A DNA stretch of 64,000 nucleotides from Paenibacillus sp. GP183 (GCF_900104695.1 NZ_FNSW01000001.1:1302001-1366000), one strand, 5' to 3'. Shown: positions 52,999-62,913, counted from the stretch's first letter. Program-made: numbers and translations. Notes: generated by a model from the sequence alone, not told the origin.

Positions 52999-53471
52999 CG
53001 ATACGTATCTAAATATGTCCCATCTTGAAAATTGTAATAATCATAGAAGTATCGGGTACCTGTATCCAGCTTCTTTTTATAAAAAACTTCCCAAATATAT
53101 TTGCCTTCAATCATACCAGGCATCACGCGGAGCAACTCAATACTCGGATCTTTCTTCAGTACCATAGTGCGCACTTGCTCCTCAGTAAATCCTTCTGCCG
53201 CCATTTCAGAATGAACGTCATTATCTGAAACCCACACGATCACCTTTTGGCCGATTTTATCTTCTCCGAAAATAATTTTCATAGGTTTGTCACCATAGAA
53301 AGCTTCAACCTTAGTAGCTTTTGCCAAAATAGACTTCTGATAGGCGGTTTCAACCGCGGAAGCTCCATCGGCCCAATGCTCATGCTGAACGTTCATATAG
53401 AAACGGCTGAGAAAAAAAATCAAAGTGACCAGGATGAAAATACCGATAACCGTTACTCTTCTCCAAGTCAA
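52983..53471 (-). CDS. tseB: Cell-wall elongation regulator TseB/YpmB-like (DUF5590)
   Basis: The 162-residue protein has an N-terminal membrane helix (about residues 7-24) and an extracytoplasmic DUF5590-type domain with two PepSY-like halves. KATKVEAFYGDKPMKIIFGE and VWVSDNDVHSEM are recognisable, and the C-terminus contains IWEVFYKKK. The length matches B. subtilis TseB (YpmB), a partner of the elongation transpeptidase PBP2A. TTG at 53471 is the start, with GGAGC nine bases upstream. It follows mtaD by 13 bases in a two-gene operon. Confidence 0.85.
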   Translation of the reverse strand: MTWRRVTVIGIFILVTLIFFLSRFYMNVQHEHWADGASAVETAYQKSILAKATKVEAFYGDKPMKIIFGEDKIGQKVIVWVSDNDVHSEMAAEGFTEEQVRTMVLKKDPSIELLRVMPGMIEGKYIWEVFYKKKLDTGTRYFYDYYNFQDGTYLDTYRLSLH

Positions 53472-53484
53472 GTTGTTTCAGCTC

Positions 53485-54780
53485 CTAACCAATCAGTTTG
53501 TCAAAGCAAAGCTCGAATTCACGTTTGATTCGTTCCTCATCCAGAGTCAGGCATTCGCCTCCGCGGACAATCCATTGACCATCTACACACACATCAGTCA
53601 CATCTTTGGCTGACGCCGAGTAAACAATATGTGAAACAAAATCCGTTTTGGGCAGAAAATGCGGTTGATCCAGATCAAGCGCGATAAAATCGGCTCTCAT
53701 TCCAGGCTTTAGTTGCCCCAAATTCTCGAGCCAAAGAGACTCAGCTCCGGTAAGAGTTCCCATCTTCAAAGCTTCTTTGGCTGGGATCGCGAGCGGATCT
53801 CCGGTCGCACCTTTGTGAATTAGCGCAGCTAAGCGCATTTCTTCAAACATATCCAAATTGTTGTTGGATGCTGCCGAATCCGTACCTAGGGAAACCTTTA
53901 CTCCAGCAAGCTGAAGATCCTGCACACGAGCGATCCCGCTCGCCAACTTAAGATTGCTGCCGGGATTATGAGATACATTCACTTTATGCGCAGCCAGAAT
54001 AGCAATCTCATCGTCTGTCAAATGAACGCCGTGAGCTATCAGAGTCGGTCTGGTAAACACTCCACACTTTTCCAAATGCGCAGCTGGTCTTAAACCGTAT
54101 TGCTGCTCATTAAAAAATACCTCACGCGACGTTTCGGACATATGCGTATGTATAGGTAAATTCAAATCATGCGCTGCCTGCACGAACCTTTCAATATAAT
54201 CAGGCGGGCAAGTATATGGAGAATGCGGTGAAATCATGGTTGTAATTCGGCCATCTGCAGCACCATGCCATTCTTTGGCAAATTCCGTCGCTTCCTTCAG
54301 CTTGGCATCCTGAATATCCGGAGGACATATTCCAATGACTCCGCGACACAAGCTTCCCCGCATTCCGGATTGCTCCACGGCCTTGGCTACCTCATTCATA
54401 TGATCATACATATCCACAAAAGTCGTTGTTCCGCCTTTAACCATTTCCAGAATCGACAGTAAGGTTGCCCACTTAACATCATTAGCCGAAAATTTGGCTT
54501 CCATCGGCCACATTTTTTCTTCTAGCCAAATTTGCAGCGCCAGATCGTCACCATAGCCGCGCAGCAAAGACATAGCCGCATGTCCATGTGTGTTAACCAA
54601 ACCAGGCATATACAGCTTATTGCTGCCGTTCACTACGTCATCATATTGCTCAATCGGCTCGGGAATATGGTCGCCTAGATAGGCGATGCGATTACCCTCT
54701 ATAACCATACAGCCTTTTATCAAAGGGGCTGTTTCATCTACCGTAACGAAAATACCGTTCGTAATTAAAGTTTTTTTCAT
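53485..54780 (-). CDS. mtaD: 5-methylthioadenosine/S-adenosylhomocysteine deaminase
   Basis: The 431-residue amidohydrolase has the metal motif LVNTHGHAAM, the catalytic region IHTHMSETSREV, AHGVHLTDDE and the Asp ligand in LGTDSAASNNNLDMFEE. WLEEKMWPMEAKF is characteristic of the MtaD/TrzA subgroup, which deaminates methylthioadenosine or S-adenosylhomocysteine. It fits with the methionine-salvage genes elsewhere in the window. A long upstream extension to 54885 is rejected because AGAGAGGT lies before the ATG at 54780. tseB follows in the same operon. Confidence 0.9.
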   Translation of the reverse strand: MKKTLITNGIFVTVDETAPLIKGCMVIEGNRIAYLGDHIPEPIEQYDDVVNGSNKLYMPGLVNTHGHAAMSLLRGYGDDLALQIWLEEKMWPMEAKFSANDVKWATLLSILEMVKGGTTTFVDMYDHMNEVAKAVEQSGMRGSLCRGVIGICPPDIQDAKLKEATEFAKEWHGAADGRITTMISPHSPYTCPPDYIERFVQAAHDLNLPIHTHMSETSREVFFNEQQYGLRPAAHLEKCGVFTRPTLIAHGVHLTDDEIAILAAHKVNVSHNPGSNLKLASGIARVQDLQLAGVKVSLGTDSAASNNNLDMFEEMRLAALIHKGATGDPLAIPAKEALKMGTLTGAESLWLENLGQLKPGMRADFIALDLDQPHFLPKTDFVSHIVYSASAKDVTDVCVDGQWIVRGGECLTLDEERIKREFELCFDKLIG

Positions 54781-55036
54781 GGTATGTATAGACCTCTCTC
54801 TGCGCGCGACTTGGCTCAAAATATCATCTTTTCCAATGTACAACTTCACGCCTGTAAAATCAAGAATTCCCTTATACATTACCAAAATGTTATGATATTT
54901 TTAAGATTGTGAGTTTTCTACATATTTTTGATTGTTTTTGAGTACAAATTTATGAATATTATGTAAAGTTTATTAAATACTCAGCAGATGCATGAAGATT
55001 AGTAAGTACTCTGCCGAACATTTTAAGGAGGCCGAA

Positions 55037-55666
55037 ATGACCCCAATCTTTGCCAGAAAAGAAGAAACTGATTTTCTCCAATTGCTGATCCAAGCCGCAG
55101 AAATTGCGCTTGAATCCGCGCAAATGTTCCGGATTGCGATGATGGGAGAAAAGCCGCCAACAGCTTATGTGGAAACCATTAGGAATTTGGAGCACAAAGC
55201 CGATTCCATCACACATCAAATTTTCAAAGGTTTAAATAATAAAGGGTTCAAAACGCCTCTGGACAGCGAACATATCATGGAGCTGGCCTCTAAGCTGGAT
55301 GATGTGACGGATGGGGTCGAAGCTGCAATTGCCCGGTTTGATTACTTGAATATTGACAGCTCTGATGATGTCATGAAAGAATTTTCGGCTGTCCTTGTGT
55401 CCTCATGCCAACATATTCTCGATGCATTCAAGCTGCTCTCCAAGAAAAAATATATGCAAATAACCGAGCATACAGTGATCATCAACAGCCTTGAAAATGA
55501 AGGTGACCGTTTGATGCGTGAAGGAATCCGACAAATTTTCCTGGCTAAAAGAGACCCTTACCAGGATTTTAACCTGAAAGAAATATATGAACGCTTGGAA
55601 CAAACCACCGACGCCTGCGAAGACGTAGCCAATATTCTGGAAACTGTTGTTCTTCGTTACTCATGA
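55037..55666 (+). CDS. DUF47/PhoU-like protein (YkaA type)
   Basis: The 209-residue all-helical protein belongs to the DUF47 family related to PhoU. Repeated metal-binding-type motifs are visible, for example RNLEHKADSITHQIF, LASKLDDVTDGVEAA and LENEGDRLMREGI. Such proteins usually sit beside a Pit-type phosphate transporter and may regulate it; no pit gene is adjacent here. AAGGAGG five bases before the ATG at 55037 decides against an upstream start at 54992. The downstream 400 bases carry a palindrome array. Confidence 0.88.
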   Translation: MTPIFARKEETDFLQLLIQAAEIALESAQMFRIAMMGEKPPTAYVETIRNLEHKADSITHQIFKGLNNKGFKTPLDSEHIMELASKLDDVTDGVEAAIARFDYLNIDSSDDVMKEFSAVLVSSCQHILDAFKLLSKKKYMQITEHTVIINSLENEGDRLMREGIRQIFLAKRDPYQDFNLKEIYERLEQTTDACEDVANILETVVLRYS

Positions 55667-55769
55667 GGATCAACAAGGGGGATAGATAGGCAACGACGGT
55701 ATAAAGTTTGGGTTAAGGCGGCTAAAGGTGAGGTATGGGATGGTGGTAACAGTAGCTTGATTGTGATAA

Positions 55770-55948
55770 GACGTATTTTACGTCTACTAATGGAGATTTA
55801 TAGGGTAACTTTCGGAATAAGACGTATCTTACGTCCTAATCGCACGAAATATTGAGAAGATTGGTAGAAAACTATGAATTAAGCCGTATTTTACACACTA
55901 CTAATGTAGGACCATTTATTATCGGGTGATTTAGATGTATTTTACGCC
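55770..55948. repeat. Array of four short palindromes (GACGTA-TTT-TACGTC type)
   Basis: Copies lie at 55770-55784 (perfect GACGTA/TACGTC around TTT), 55821-55835, about 55883-55897 (degenerate) and 55934-55948 (degenerate). Start-to-start distances are 51, about 62 and 51 bases. The first and third copies are followed by CTACTAATG. The array is in a 417-base gene-free region between the DUF47 gene and the convergent penicillin-binding protein gene. Confidence 0.85.
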
Positions 55949-56015
55949 TTTTTTTCGAAGCAAGAAATTGGAGCCTCTGCGAGAAGAGCCACATGCTATG
56001 AAAGCAAAAGTCTAA

Positions 56016-56067
56016 CAAAAAAGGGCGTTCCATCTGCCATTTTCATGGCCTTTGGAATAGCCCTTTT
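56016..56067 (-). terminator. Intrinsic terminator of the penicillin-binding protein gene
   Basis: GGGCGTTCCA (56023-56032) pairs with TGGAATAGCCC (56053-56063), with one bulge, and is followed on the minus strand by six T. A shorter T run on the plus strand could make it bidirectional. Confidence 0.85.
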
Positions 56068-56083
56068 GTATGTTTGCTGTTTC

Positions 56084-58569
56084 TCAGCGGACATTGCCGC
56101 CAGGTGTGCTGCTTGGCGCCGAACTGCTGGCGCTCACGCCCGATGGCACCGGTGTCGCCGAAGGCTTCGGTGAGGTCGAGGCTTTCGGCGTTGTTGACGC
56201 TGGCGGAGGCGACGCCACAGGCGTATTCGTCGGCGCCGCAGATGGCTTCGGTGTCGCCGACGGTGTCGCTAGCGGTGTAGCTGACGCCGCGGCGCCTAGT
56301 CCCGTACCGCTTCCTGCTCCCGCACCTGCTCCTGCGCCCCCCGCTCCTTCCCCGCTTCCCGTACCTGCGCCCGTTCCCGCACCGGCTCCCGTACTTGCGC
56401 CAGCTCCCGCACTAGCTCCAACCCCTCCGCCGTTGTCAGGCATCTGTGTCGGAGTCCCCGTAATCGGGCTGACGCTTGGTGACGGGCTTGCCGATCCTGT
56501 GTTGATCGGCGTCAGTACATCTTTAGATACCGTTGGCGCATCCTGCTTTGCAAAGGCCATCATCGTCGCGAGATATTCCGCTGATGGATTGATCCGCTTA
56601 ATCTCGCCATCCGGCAATCGATACCCGTTGGGCATAGCGAAGGCAGTGGCTTGCTTATCCTTCACAACCTGGCTGATCACTTCCTTAAAGATCGCCGCCG
56701 GGTACTTGCCTCCGGTTGTTGTCAAATAATGATCCCGATTGGTATTTGTATAGCCCAGCCAAACTGCAGCCACCAGCTCCGGTGTATATCCGACGAACCA
56801 TGCGTCCTTGGAACCGTCTATCTGGTTTACTTTCTTGTCCTTAAATTCCGCTGCATCGGGTAGCTGCGTCGTTCCGGTTTTACCGGCTACCGGCCAGTTC
56901 ATATTCGCATTCATCCCAGTTCCTTGAGTTACAACCTTCTGCAGCATAGTCGTCATCGTGTAAGCGACGGATGGATCCAAAATCTTGCGATTTACCGGTG
57001 CTGCCTCTTTGATAGTCTTTCCGTTCCGTGTGACAATTTTTATAATGGCATATGCCTCGGACAGCTCACCGGAATTGGCGAACATGGTGTAGGCTTGAGC
57101 CATGATAAGCGGAGAAGTGCCTTCCTGCATTCCGTCAAGCGCCAAGCCGAAGGTACGGTCGCCTGAAGTCAAAGGAATCCCCGCCTGTTTGACCATATCC
57201 ATTCCTTTAGTAATCCCAACTTCTTTCAACATGGCCACCGCGGGTACGTTGTAGGATTGAACCAATGCTTCCTCCATGGTTACCCAACCATGAAATTTAT
57301 CTCCGTAATTGTTTGGCTTATATCCGTTAAAGTCCGTTTCTTCATCGTCGATCAAATCAGTCGGCTTAAAGCCCTGAATCAGGGCAGGTGCATAGGCGAC
57401 TATCGGCTTAAGCGATGAACCGGGTTGACGCTTTAATTGCGTTGCCGCATTAAACCCGCGGAATATGCGATCTTTGCTCAATCCCCTGACTAATCCGCGA
57501 ATAGCTCCCGTTTTCGCATCAAGGATGGCGATTGCGCTCTGAAGTCCACCCTTGTCCTCCGGAACCATTTTCGGATTGCTGTATACCGATTCAGCGGCAT
57601 CCTGGACTTTCGGATCCAGATTTGTATAAATCTTGAGGCCGGAGGTAAGTACTTCCTGTTCACTTAATTTAAATTTATCGGTTGCTTCATGGATGACATG
57701 ATCCACATAGGAAGGGTATTTATTCGTTTCAGCCAAAATCGATTTGTCGGCCAGACGTATGGGTTCAGCTGTAGCTTTATTGCGCTGATCTGCAGTAATG
57801 CGTCCCTGATCAGCCATCAGATTCAGCACCAGATTCCGGCGGTCTTTGGCTTTACCGGGATTATCAACCGGAGAATAGTTGTTTGGAGCCTTCGGTAATC
57901 CAGCCAACATTGCGGATTCAGCCAATGTAAGCTCGGAGGCGTCTTTGCCAAAATAGATCTGTGCAGCCCTCTGAATCCCATATGCTCCTTCGCCATAGTA
58001 TATGTAATTCAAATACATTTCCAATATTTGTTTTTTGCTGTAGTTCTGCTCTATTTTTACGGCAGCAATGGCCTCATTGACTTTGCGGGAGAGTGACTGC
58101 TCAGAAGAATAAGCATAAGCTTGGCCAATTGCTGGGTGATGGTACTTCCCCCCTGCACCACCGTATGATTTCGCAGATTGGTGTATAAAGCACGGCCAAG
58201 ACCTTGTAAATCCACACCTTTATGCTCATAAAAGCGTGAATCCTCTACGGAAACAATGGCGTCTACGAGCGATTTTGGAAACTTGTCATAGGGCAGGTAC
58301 TCCATGCGCGAATTGCTAATCTCTGTAACAACATTGCCATTGACATCATAAATCACAGTCGGGCTCGGCGGTTCCTTGCCCAGCTTGGATATGTCCGCAT
58401 GGTCATACATGGCTACAGCTGTCTTATAAGCCCATCCTCCAGCCGCAAGAAATACGATAAAGAGGAACAAGCTGCAGATGCCAACCACCTTCAAGAAGGT
58501 TCTAAGCATGGGTTTTTTCTTTGCTTTTTGGGTTGCCTGTGTTTGTTTGCCTTCTTCATTCTGATTCAT
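56084..58569 (-). pseudogene. Class A penicillin-binding protein (PBP1-like) with a frameshift
   Basis: Two frames together encode about 825 residues. Frame 1 (58569 to 58057) has a cytoplasmic start, a membrane helix (about residues 28-48) and the GT51 glycosyltransferase motifs EDSRFYEHKGVD and GGSTITQQLAK. Near 58115-58119 the sequence shifts: after AAG, five bases occur before GCT TAT where three or six would keep the frame. Frame 2 then continues with SSEQSLSRKVNEA, QILEMYLNYIYYGEGAYG and the transpeptidase motifs PGSSLKP, SYN and GKTGTT. The last 130 residues are a Gly/Ala then Ser/Pro/Thr low-complexity tail. The break could be a true mutation or a sequencing error, since the rest is intact. 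Confidence 0.85.
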
Positions 58570-58672
58570 GTCCAGCCCCCGCAGTACTTGGATGTGAATG
58601 CAATCTCTTTAATCGTCATTACCACGAAACAAAGGAGGCCAAACATGGAGTAATCCATTATGGAAATTCAAC

Positions 58673-58716
58673 AAAAAAAACCTAGCCTTACACGCTTGGC
58701 AGTGTGTAGGCTAGGC
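58673..58716 (-). terminator. Intrinsic terminator of rex
   Basis: CCTAGCCTTACAC (58681-58693) pairs with GTGTGTAGGCTAGG (58703-58716), with a small mismatch, and is followed on the minus strand by eight T. It lies 19 bases after the rex stop. Confidence 0.92.
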
Positions 58717-58734
58717 TAATTATTAAAAGCTACT

Positions 58735-59355
58735 TCAATCCAGATAATAAGCCAAGCTTTGCAGCTCGGTAGTGAAATCCGCATGATGCACGCGGACTTC
58801 GCCCGGCACCTTAATATTGATGGGTGCAAAGTTCAGAATGGCCTCGGTACCTGATTCAATGAACTGATTTGCGACATTTTGCGCTTCCAATGCAGGAACC
58901 GTAATTATCCCGATTCTTACATTCAGCTTCTTTATCGTCTCACGGAGCTCCTCCATGGGCTGTACGATCAGGTTATTGATCGTTTCCCCTACTTTACCGG
59001 GTGAAGCATCAAATACAGCAACGATTTTCATCTGATCATTTAAATAAGCATTATAATTGCATAAGGCGCGGCCCAAATTTCCCGCTCCGACCAAGGCTAC
59101 TGGTATTTGCTTGTCCAGCTTCAATATCTGGCGGATTTTCTCAATCAGATAGGCGACATCGTAACCGATGCCCTTCTTGCCAAACTCGCCAAAATAAGCC
59201 AGATCCTTGCGGATTTGCGCGGGATTCAGGTCCAACTTCAGGCCCAAATCCTGCGAAGAAACGGTATTTATGTTTTTCATCGTCAGCTCATTCAGAAACC
59301 GCAGGTAGATCGGCAGCCTTCGAACTACCGCTTCGGATATTTTTATTGTTTTCAT
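58735..59355 (-). CDS. rex: Redox-sensing transcriptional repressor Rex
   Basis: The 206-residue protein has an N-terminal winged helix (ISEAVVRRLPIYLRFLNEL, then SSQDLGLKLDLNPAQIRKDL) and a Rossmann domain with VALVGAGNLGRALCNY that senses the NADH/NAD+ ratio. The sequence YFGEFGKKGIGYDV is diagnostic. Rex represses fermentation and respiration genes when NAD+ is high. The start lies inside the dinG coding region: ATG 59355 overlaps dinG by 68 bases in another frame; a GTG at 59367 is an alternative. No Rex box was located in the window. Confidence 0.95.
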   Translation of the reverse strand: MKTIKISEAVVRRLPIYLRFLNELTMKNINTVSSQDLGLKLDLNPAQIRKDLAYFGEFGKKGIGYDVAYLIEKIRQILKLDKQIPVALVGAGNLGRALCNYNAYLNDQMKIVAVFDASPGKVGETINNLIVQPMEELRETIKKLNVRIGIITVPALEAQNVANQFIESGTEAILNFAPINIKVPGEVRVHHADFTTELQSLAYYLD

Positions 59356-62215
59356 GGCTTTTTTCACCCATCCATTCCTGGATTCTTGGTACCATCTGCT
59401 CGGTATTCATGTGCTCGATCTTGGGGCCAGGCAGTGAATACAAGAAATATTTGCCGTACTGTGTGTCTATGACGCGGGTATCATAAATGATGACAACGCC
59501 TTTATCCGACGCTCTTCTCACAAGCCTTCCGAAGCCCTGCTTGAATCGAATGACCGCCTGCGGTACCGAAAACTTCATAAACGGATTCTCATTGCGCTTC
59601 TTAATATTCTCGCTTTTGGCCTCAACTAAAGGATGGTTGGGCGGCTGAAAAGGCAATCTTACAATGGCCAAGCAGCTTAATGCGTCTCCCGGGATATCGA
59701 CCCCTTCCCAAAAGGAGCTTGTGCCCAGCAGAACACAGGAATGGTTATCCTGGAACAGCCGCGTTAGCTTGCTGCGATTGCCGCTGTCCACGCCTTGCCC
59801 CAAAACACTGATGGAATGCGGCTGAAGCCGTTCCTTCAAACCAGAATAAATCTGCTTCAGCATTCGGCTTGAAGTAAATAATACAAGCATTCGCCCATGA
59901 GTAGCTAGAGCTACCTCACTTAAAGAGTCAATCAGAGCTTTAATAAATACTTGGTCTCCCATGGAACCCTTGATTCCCGGAAAATCTCTGGGGATACAAA
60001 CAAGCGCTTGCTCTCTATAATTAAAAGGTGAAGGCAATTGAACCGTTCGAACTTTGCCGCCTTTTTCTTCATTCTCGGGAATTTGCAGCCCTAATTGATC
60101 GGCCGAGTATTGGAAGGAACGATTCACGGATAATGTCGCCGATGTCATCACAATACTGTCTTTAGTGTCAAAGAAGTGCTGCTGCAGAAGTGAGCTGACA
60201 TCAGTAGGAACACTGATCAATTGCAAAGATTTCGACTTGGAATAAGCTCCGGCTTCCATCCAATAAACATAAGCCTTATCCGTCATTTTCATAAAGAAAT
60301 GCAGCGCGTCTCTGTGTCCATAGAGTTCTTTGAGAATCCCGCCCAAATCTGTAATCAAGCTCTGTACTTCATATTTGTCCTGGACATCCTTGATTTCATT
60401 AACCAGCTTTTCAAGAATGCGAACAATCTCACTGGCATTCAGGAAAATGCTTTCTTCCATGATCAAAAGTTCGGGCCACATTTGCGGCAGATGATCCTCC
60501 CTTACACGAAGCACAAATTGACCGGACTCCGATTGGGAGGCATCGCTTTTGGAGGAAACAAGCTCATAGAGGCTCTCACTCAAACGATCCCATTCTTCTT
60601 TAATCAGTACAACCTTTGGATATAGAGTATCTATGACCTGGCACCATCCAGCCGCTCGCTCTTCCTCCTCAAACTTTTGCAGCCGGAAGCGCAGCATGGG
60701 CAGCTGACCGCTTCGATTGTCCTTATAGAGCCACTGCAGGGTATGAAGAAACGCCGAAGAATGGAGTTCTATCCCCAAATGCTTGCTAGCCACTTCTTCA
60801 AAATGATGAGCCTCATCAATGATCAGATTCTTATATTGCGGAAGCAGCCGGCCTTCCGCTTTCATGTCCGTAAACAGCATGGAATGATTGGTTATGACTA
60901 AATCAGCTGCATTTGCATCATTTCGAGCCCTGTGATAAAAGCACTTCTTGAACCAGGGACACTGCCTGTTCAGGCAAGAATCCGTATCGCTGGCGACCGT
61001 ATGCCAAAACTGCCGCCCTTTATTGCCAAAATGAATCTCTTCCTCGTCCCCGTTCTTGGTTTCGCCAAGCCAGACAACCATCTGCCCCGCAGTAATCGGA
61101 TCCTCTTTGCCATTCTCATAATCTCTCATACTCAGCTTATTCTCAAATTTGCGCAGGCACAAATAATGGCTTCTCCCCTTAAGCACGGCTGCTTGGAAGG
61201 GCACCGGGAATATCTCGCTAAGCAAGGGAATATCCCGCTCGCGCAGCTGTTCCTGCAAATTAATCGTATGTGTACTGACAATCACCTTTTTGTCATGCTT
61301 GAGTCCATAGTATAGGGAGGGGATTAGATACCCGAGCGATTTGCCAGTCCCGGTACCTGCTTCAATCATCAGATGCTGCTCGGACTCCAGTGAATCCTCA
61401 ACCTCTTGAACCATCTGCTCTTGCGATACCCGGTCTTCATAAACTTCAAATTTATCTTGAAGAGACTTTTTTATGTCTTTATAAAAATCAGGAAATGGGG
61501 TCTCCAGAGCCTTTAGCGTCTCCTCCTCCCGCTCCGATTCCTCTTCGCCCCAGTCTCCAACATTCACCGTAAATTGTCTGAAATATCGATGTGTGTCCAT
61601 ATCTACAGCTGTTTCTGCTTCTTTAAATGCGCGAATTTCATCCATAAACCAACCCAAATCACTGGCATCCGGCTCAAAAATCTGGCTTAATCTTTGTACA
61701 CTCAGCAGCGGCAGACCCACCAAACGCTGCATGCAAATGATCCACAGCTCGGCTGTAACTTCTGCATCGCTATCCGCTTGATGGGGTCTGTCATGATGAA
61801 GCCCGAAGGTTCCTGCAACCATGCCAAGCTGAAAGCTGGTAAGCGATGGAAATAAAATGCGCAGCGCATCGATGGTATCCAGGACTCTTCCTTCAAAAGC
61901 TGGAAAACCGCTGCTGATCAAGCCTTTCTGCAAAAATCCCAGATCGAATGGGATATGATGCCCAACCAGCACGCAGTCAAATAAAAGCGGAAACATTTCG
62001 GTCATCACTTGATCAAGAACCGGTGCATGCTCAACCATCTCGTCCGTGATACCGGTTAAAGTCGTAATCAAAGAAGGTATACAAATCCCCGGATTGACCA
62101 AGGAAGTATACCTGTGGACGATTTCAAAGCCATCTATGATAACGAGCCCGACCTGAATAATTTCATCGGCGGCCTGGCTCCCCGTCGTTTCAAAATCCAA
62201 AACTGCAAATTTCAC
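59288..62215 (-). CDS. dinG: DinG-family helicase with N-terminal DEDDh exonuclease domain
   Basis: The 975-residue protein has a DnaQ-like exonuclease domain (residues 1-165; VLDFETTG, VGHHIPFDLGFLQ, HQADSDAEVT) and an XPD-like helicase with Walker A EAGTGTGKSLGY and DEAH box IIDEAHHFEE. Four Cys ligands for a [4Fe-4S] cluster occur: one in SHYLCLRKF and three in CLNRQCPWFKKC (spacing x4 and x5, as in E. coli DinG). The combination of exonuclease and Fe-S helicase fits Bacillota DinG (YpvA). It acts in DNA repair and replication-fork processing. The C-terminal 23 codons overlap rex. No LexA-type box was seen upstream. Confidence 0.93.
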   Translation of the reverse strand: MKFAVLDFETTGSQAADEIIQVGLVIIDGFEIVHRYTSLVNPGICIPSLITTLTGITDEMVEHAPVLDQVMTEMFPLLFDCVLVGHHIPFDLGFLQKGLISSGFPAFEGRVLDTIDALRILFPSLTSFQLGMVAGTFGLHHDRPHQADSDAEVTAELWIICMQRLVGLPLLSVQRLSQIFEPDASDLGWFMDEIRAFKEAETAVDMDTHRYFRQFTVNVGDWGEEESEREEETLKALETPFPDFYKDIKKSLQDKFEVYEDRVSQEQMVQEVEDSLESEQHLMIEAGTGTGKSLGYLIPSLYYGLKHDKKVIVSTHTINLQEQLRERDIPLLSEIFPVPFQAAVLKGRSHYLCLRKFENKLSMRDYENGKEDPITAGQMVVWLGETKNGDEEEIHFGNKGRQFWHTVASDTDSCLNRQCPWFKKCFYHRARNDANAADLVITNHSMLFTDMKAEGRLLPQYKNLIIDEAHHFEEVASKHLGIELHSSAFLHTLQWLYKDNRSGQLPMLRFRLQKFEEEERAAGWCQVIDTLYPKVVLIKEEWDRLSESLYELVSSKSDASQSESGQFVLRVREDHLPQMWPELLIMEESIFLNASEIVRILEKLVNEIKDVQDKYEVQSLITDLGGILKELYGHRDALHFFMKMTDKAYVYWMEAGAYSKSKSLQLISVPTDVSSLLQQHFFDTKDSIVMTSATLSVNRSFQYSADQLGLQIPENEEKGGKVRTVQLPSPFNYREQALVCIPRDFPGIKGSMGDQVFIKALIDSLSEVALATHGRMLVLFTSSRMLKQIYSGLKERLQPHSISVLGQGVDSGNRSKLTRLFQDNHSCVLLGTSSFWEGVDIPGDALSCLAIVRLPFQPPNHPLVEAKSENIKKRNENPFMKFSVPQAVIRFKQGFGRLVRRASDKGVVIIYDTRVIDTQYGKYFLYSLPGPKIEHMNTEQMVPRIQEWMGEKSHENNKNIRSGSSKAADLPAVSE

Positions 62216-62292
62216 TTTATACCTTCAATCCCTTCGTTATCCCCTTTTCCTAGCATACCAAATTCCTTTGGCAAAAGGGAATAGCTAAGATC

Positions 62293-62883
62293 TTATTCCT
62301 CCAAATGAAGAAATGATTCCATCGTGGTGGGATCATGATGGTACGCCTTTTTGAAATATTCATACGCGATTTGCATATTTTTATTCTGAACCTGAATGCA
62401 TCCCATGGCATTGTAGGAAATTGCCTTCATCTTTGTGTTATCCGTCAGCGGCAGCAAGAACTGAAAATGGCGGTAAGCCTCATGAAAGTCGCCTTTACGA
62501 AGATAACCCATGGCCAAATAAATACGGGCCAATAAAAAATCAGGCTGCAGCCGAACGAGCGCTTCAAATTCATCTATGGCCTGATCGTACATAAACAACT
62601 TGTAATAGCCCTGCCCTTTTGAAAATTCGGAGGTCATCTTGCCGGACAGCTCGAGCTCAAGCAGCTCCTCATGTAAATGTTGGGCTGTCTTCGGCAGTGC
62701 TCCATAAAAAGTTCCCAGCTTCTCTTCGAATAAAAGCCAGCTTTCGATACATTCATCGCTCATCGCCTTCAGAACCTGAAGCTGCTCCTCAAGCGCCGCT
62801 TTTTCCTCGCCGACTGAATTGGGATATCCGCTCAGAATTTCATCCAACACCTCGTTCATGGTGGAAAAAACATGCTTGAACAT
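62293..62883 (-). CDS. Tetratricopeptide-repeat protein (196 aa)
   Basis: The protein has an N-terminal helical region (about residues 1-85) and at least three TPR-like helix pairs: GQGYYKLFMYDQAIDEFEAL, RIYLAMGYLRKGDFHEAYRH and NAMGCIQVQNKNMQIAYEYF. TPR units mediate protein-protein contacts. There is no signal peptide or catalytic domain, so it is probably a cytoplasmic adaptor. It lies between panD and dinG in the same direction, but no functional link is evident. Confidence 0.85.
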   Translation of the reverse strand: MFKHVFSTMNEVLDEILSGYPNSVGEEKAALEEQLQVLKAMSDECIESWLLFEEKLGTFYGALPKTAQHLHEELLELELSGKMTSEFSKGQGYYKLFMYDQAIDEFEALVRLQPDFLLARIYLAMGYLRKGDFHEAYRHFQFLLPLTDNTKMKAISYNAMGCIQVQNKNMQIAYEYFKKAYHHDPTTMESFLHLEE

Positions 62884-62913
62884 GCTGCACCTCGCTACAA
62901 CCAGAGTTTGTAT

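Noticed and set aside
58632-58653. AAAGGAGGCC followed by ATG GAG TAA on the plus strand.
   Set aside because: A good ribosome site with a two-codon frame has no following gene on that strand; probably chance.
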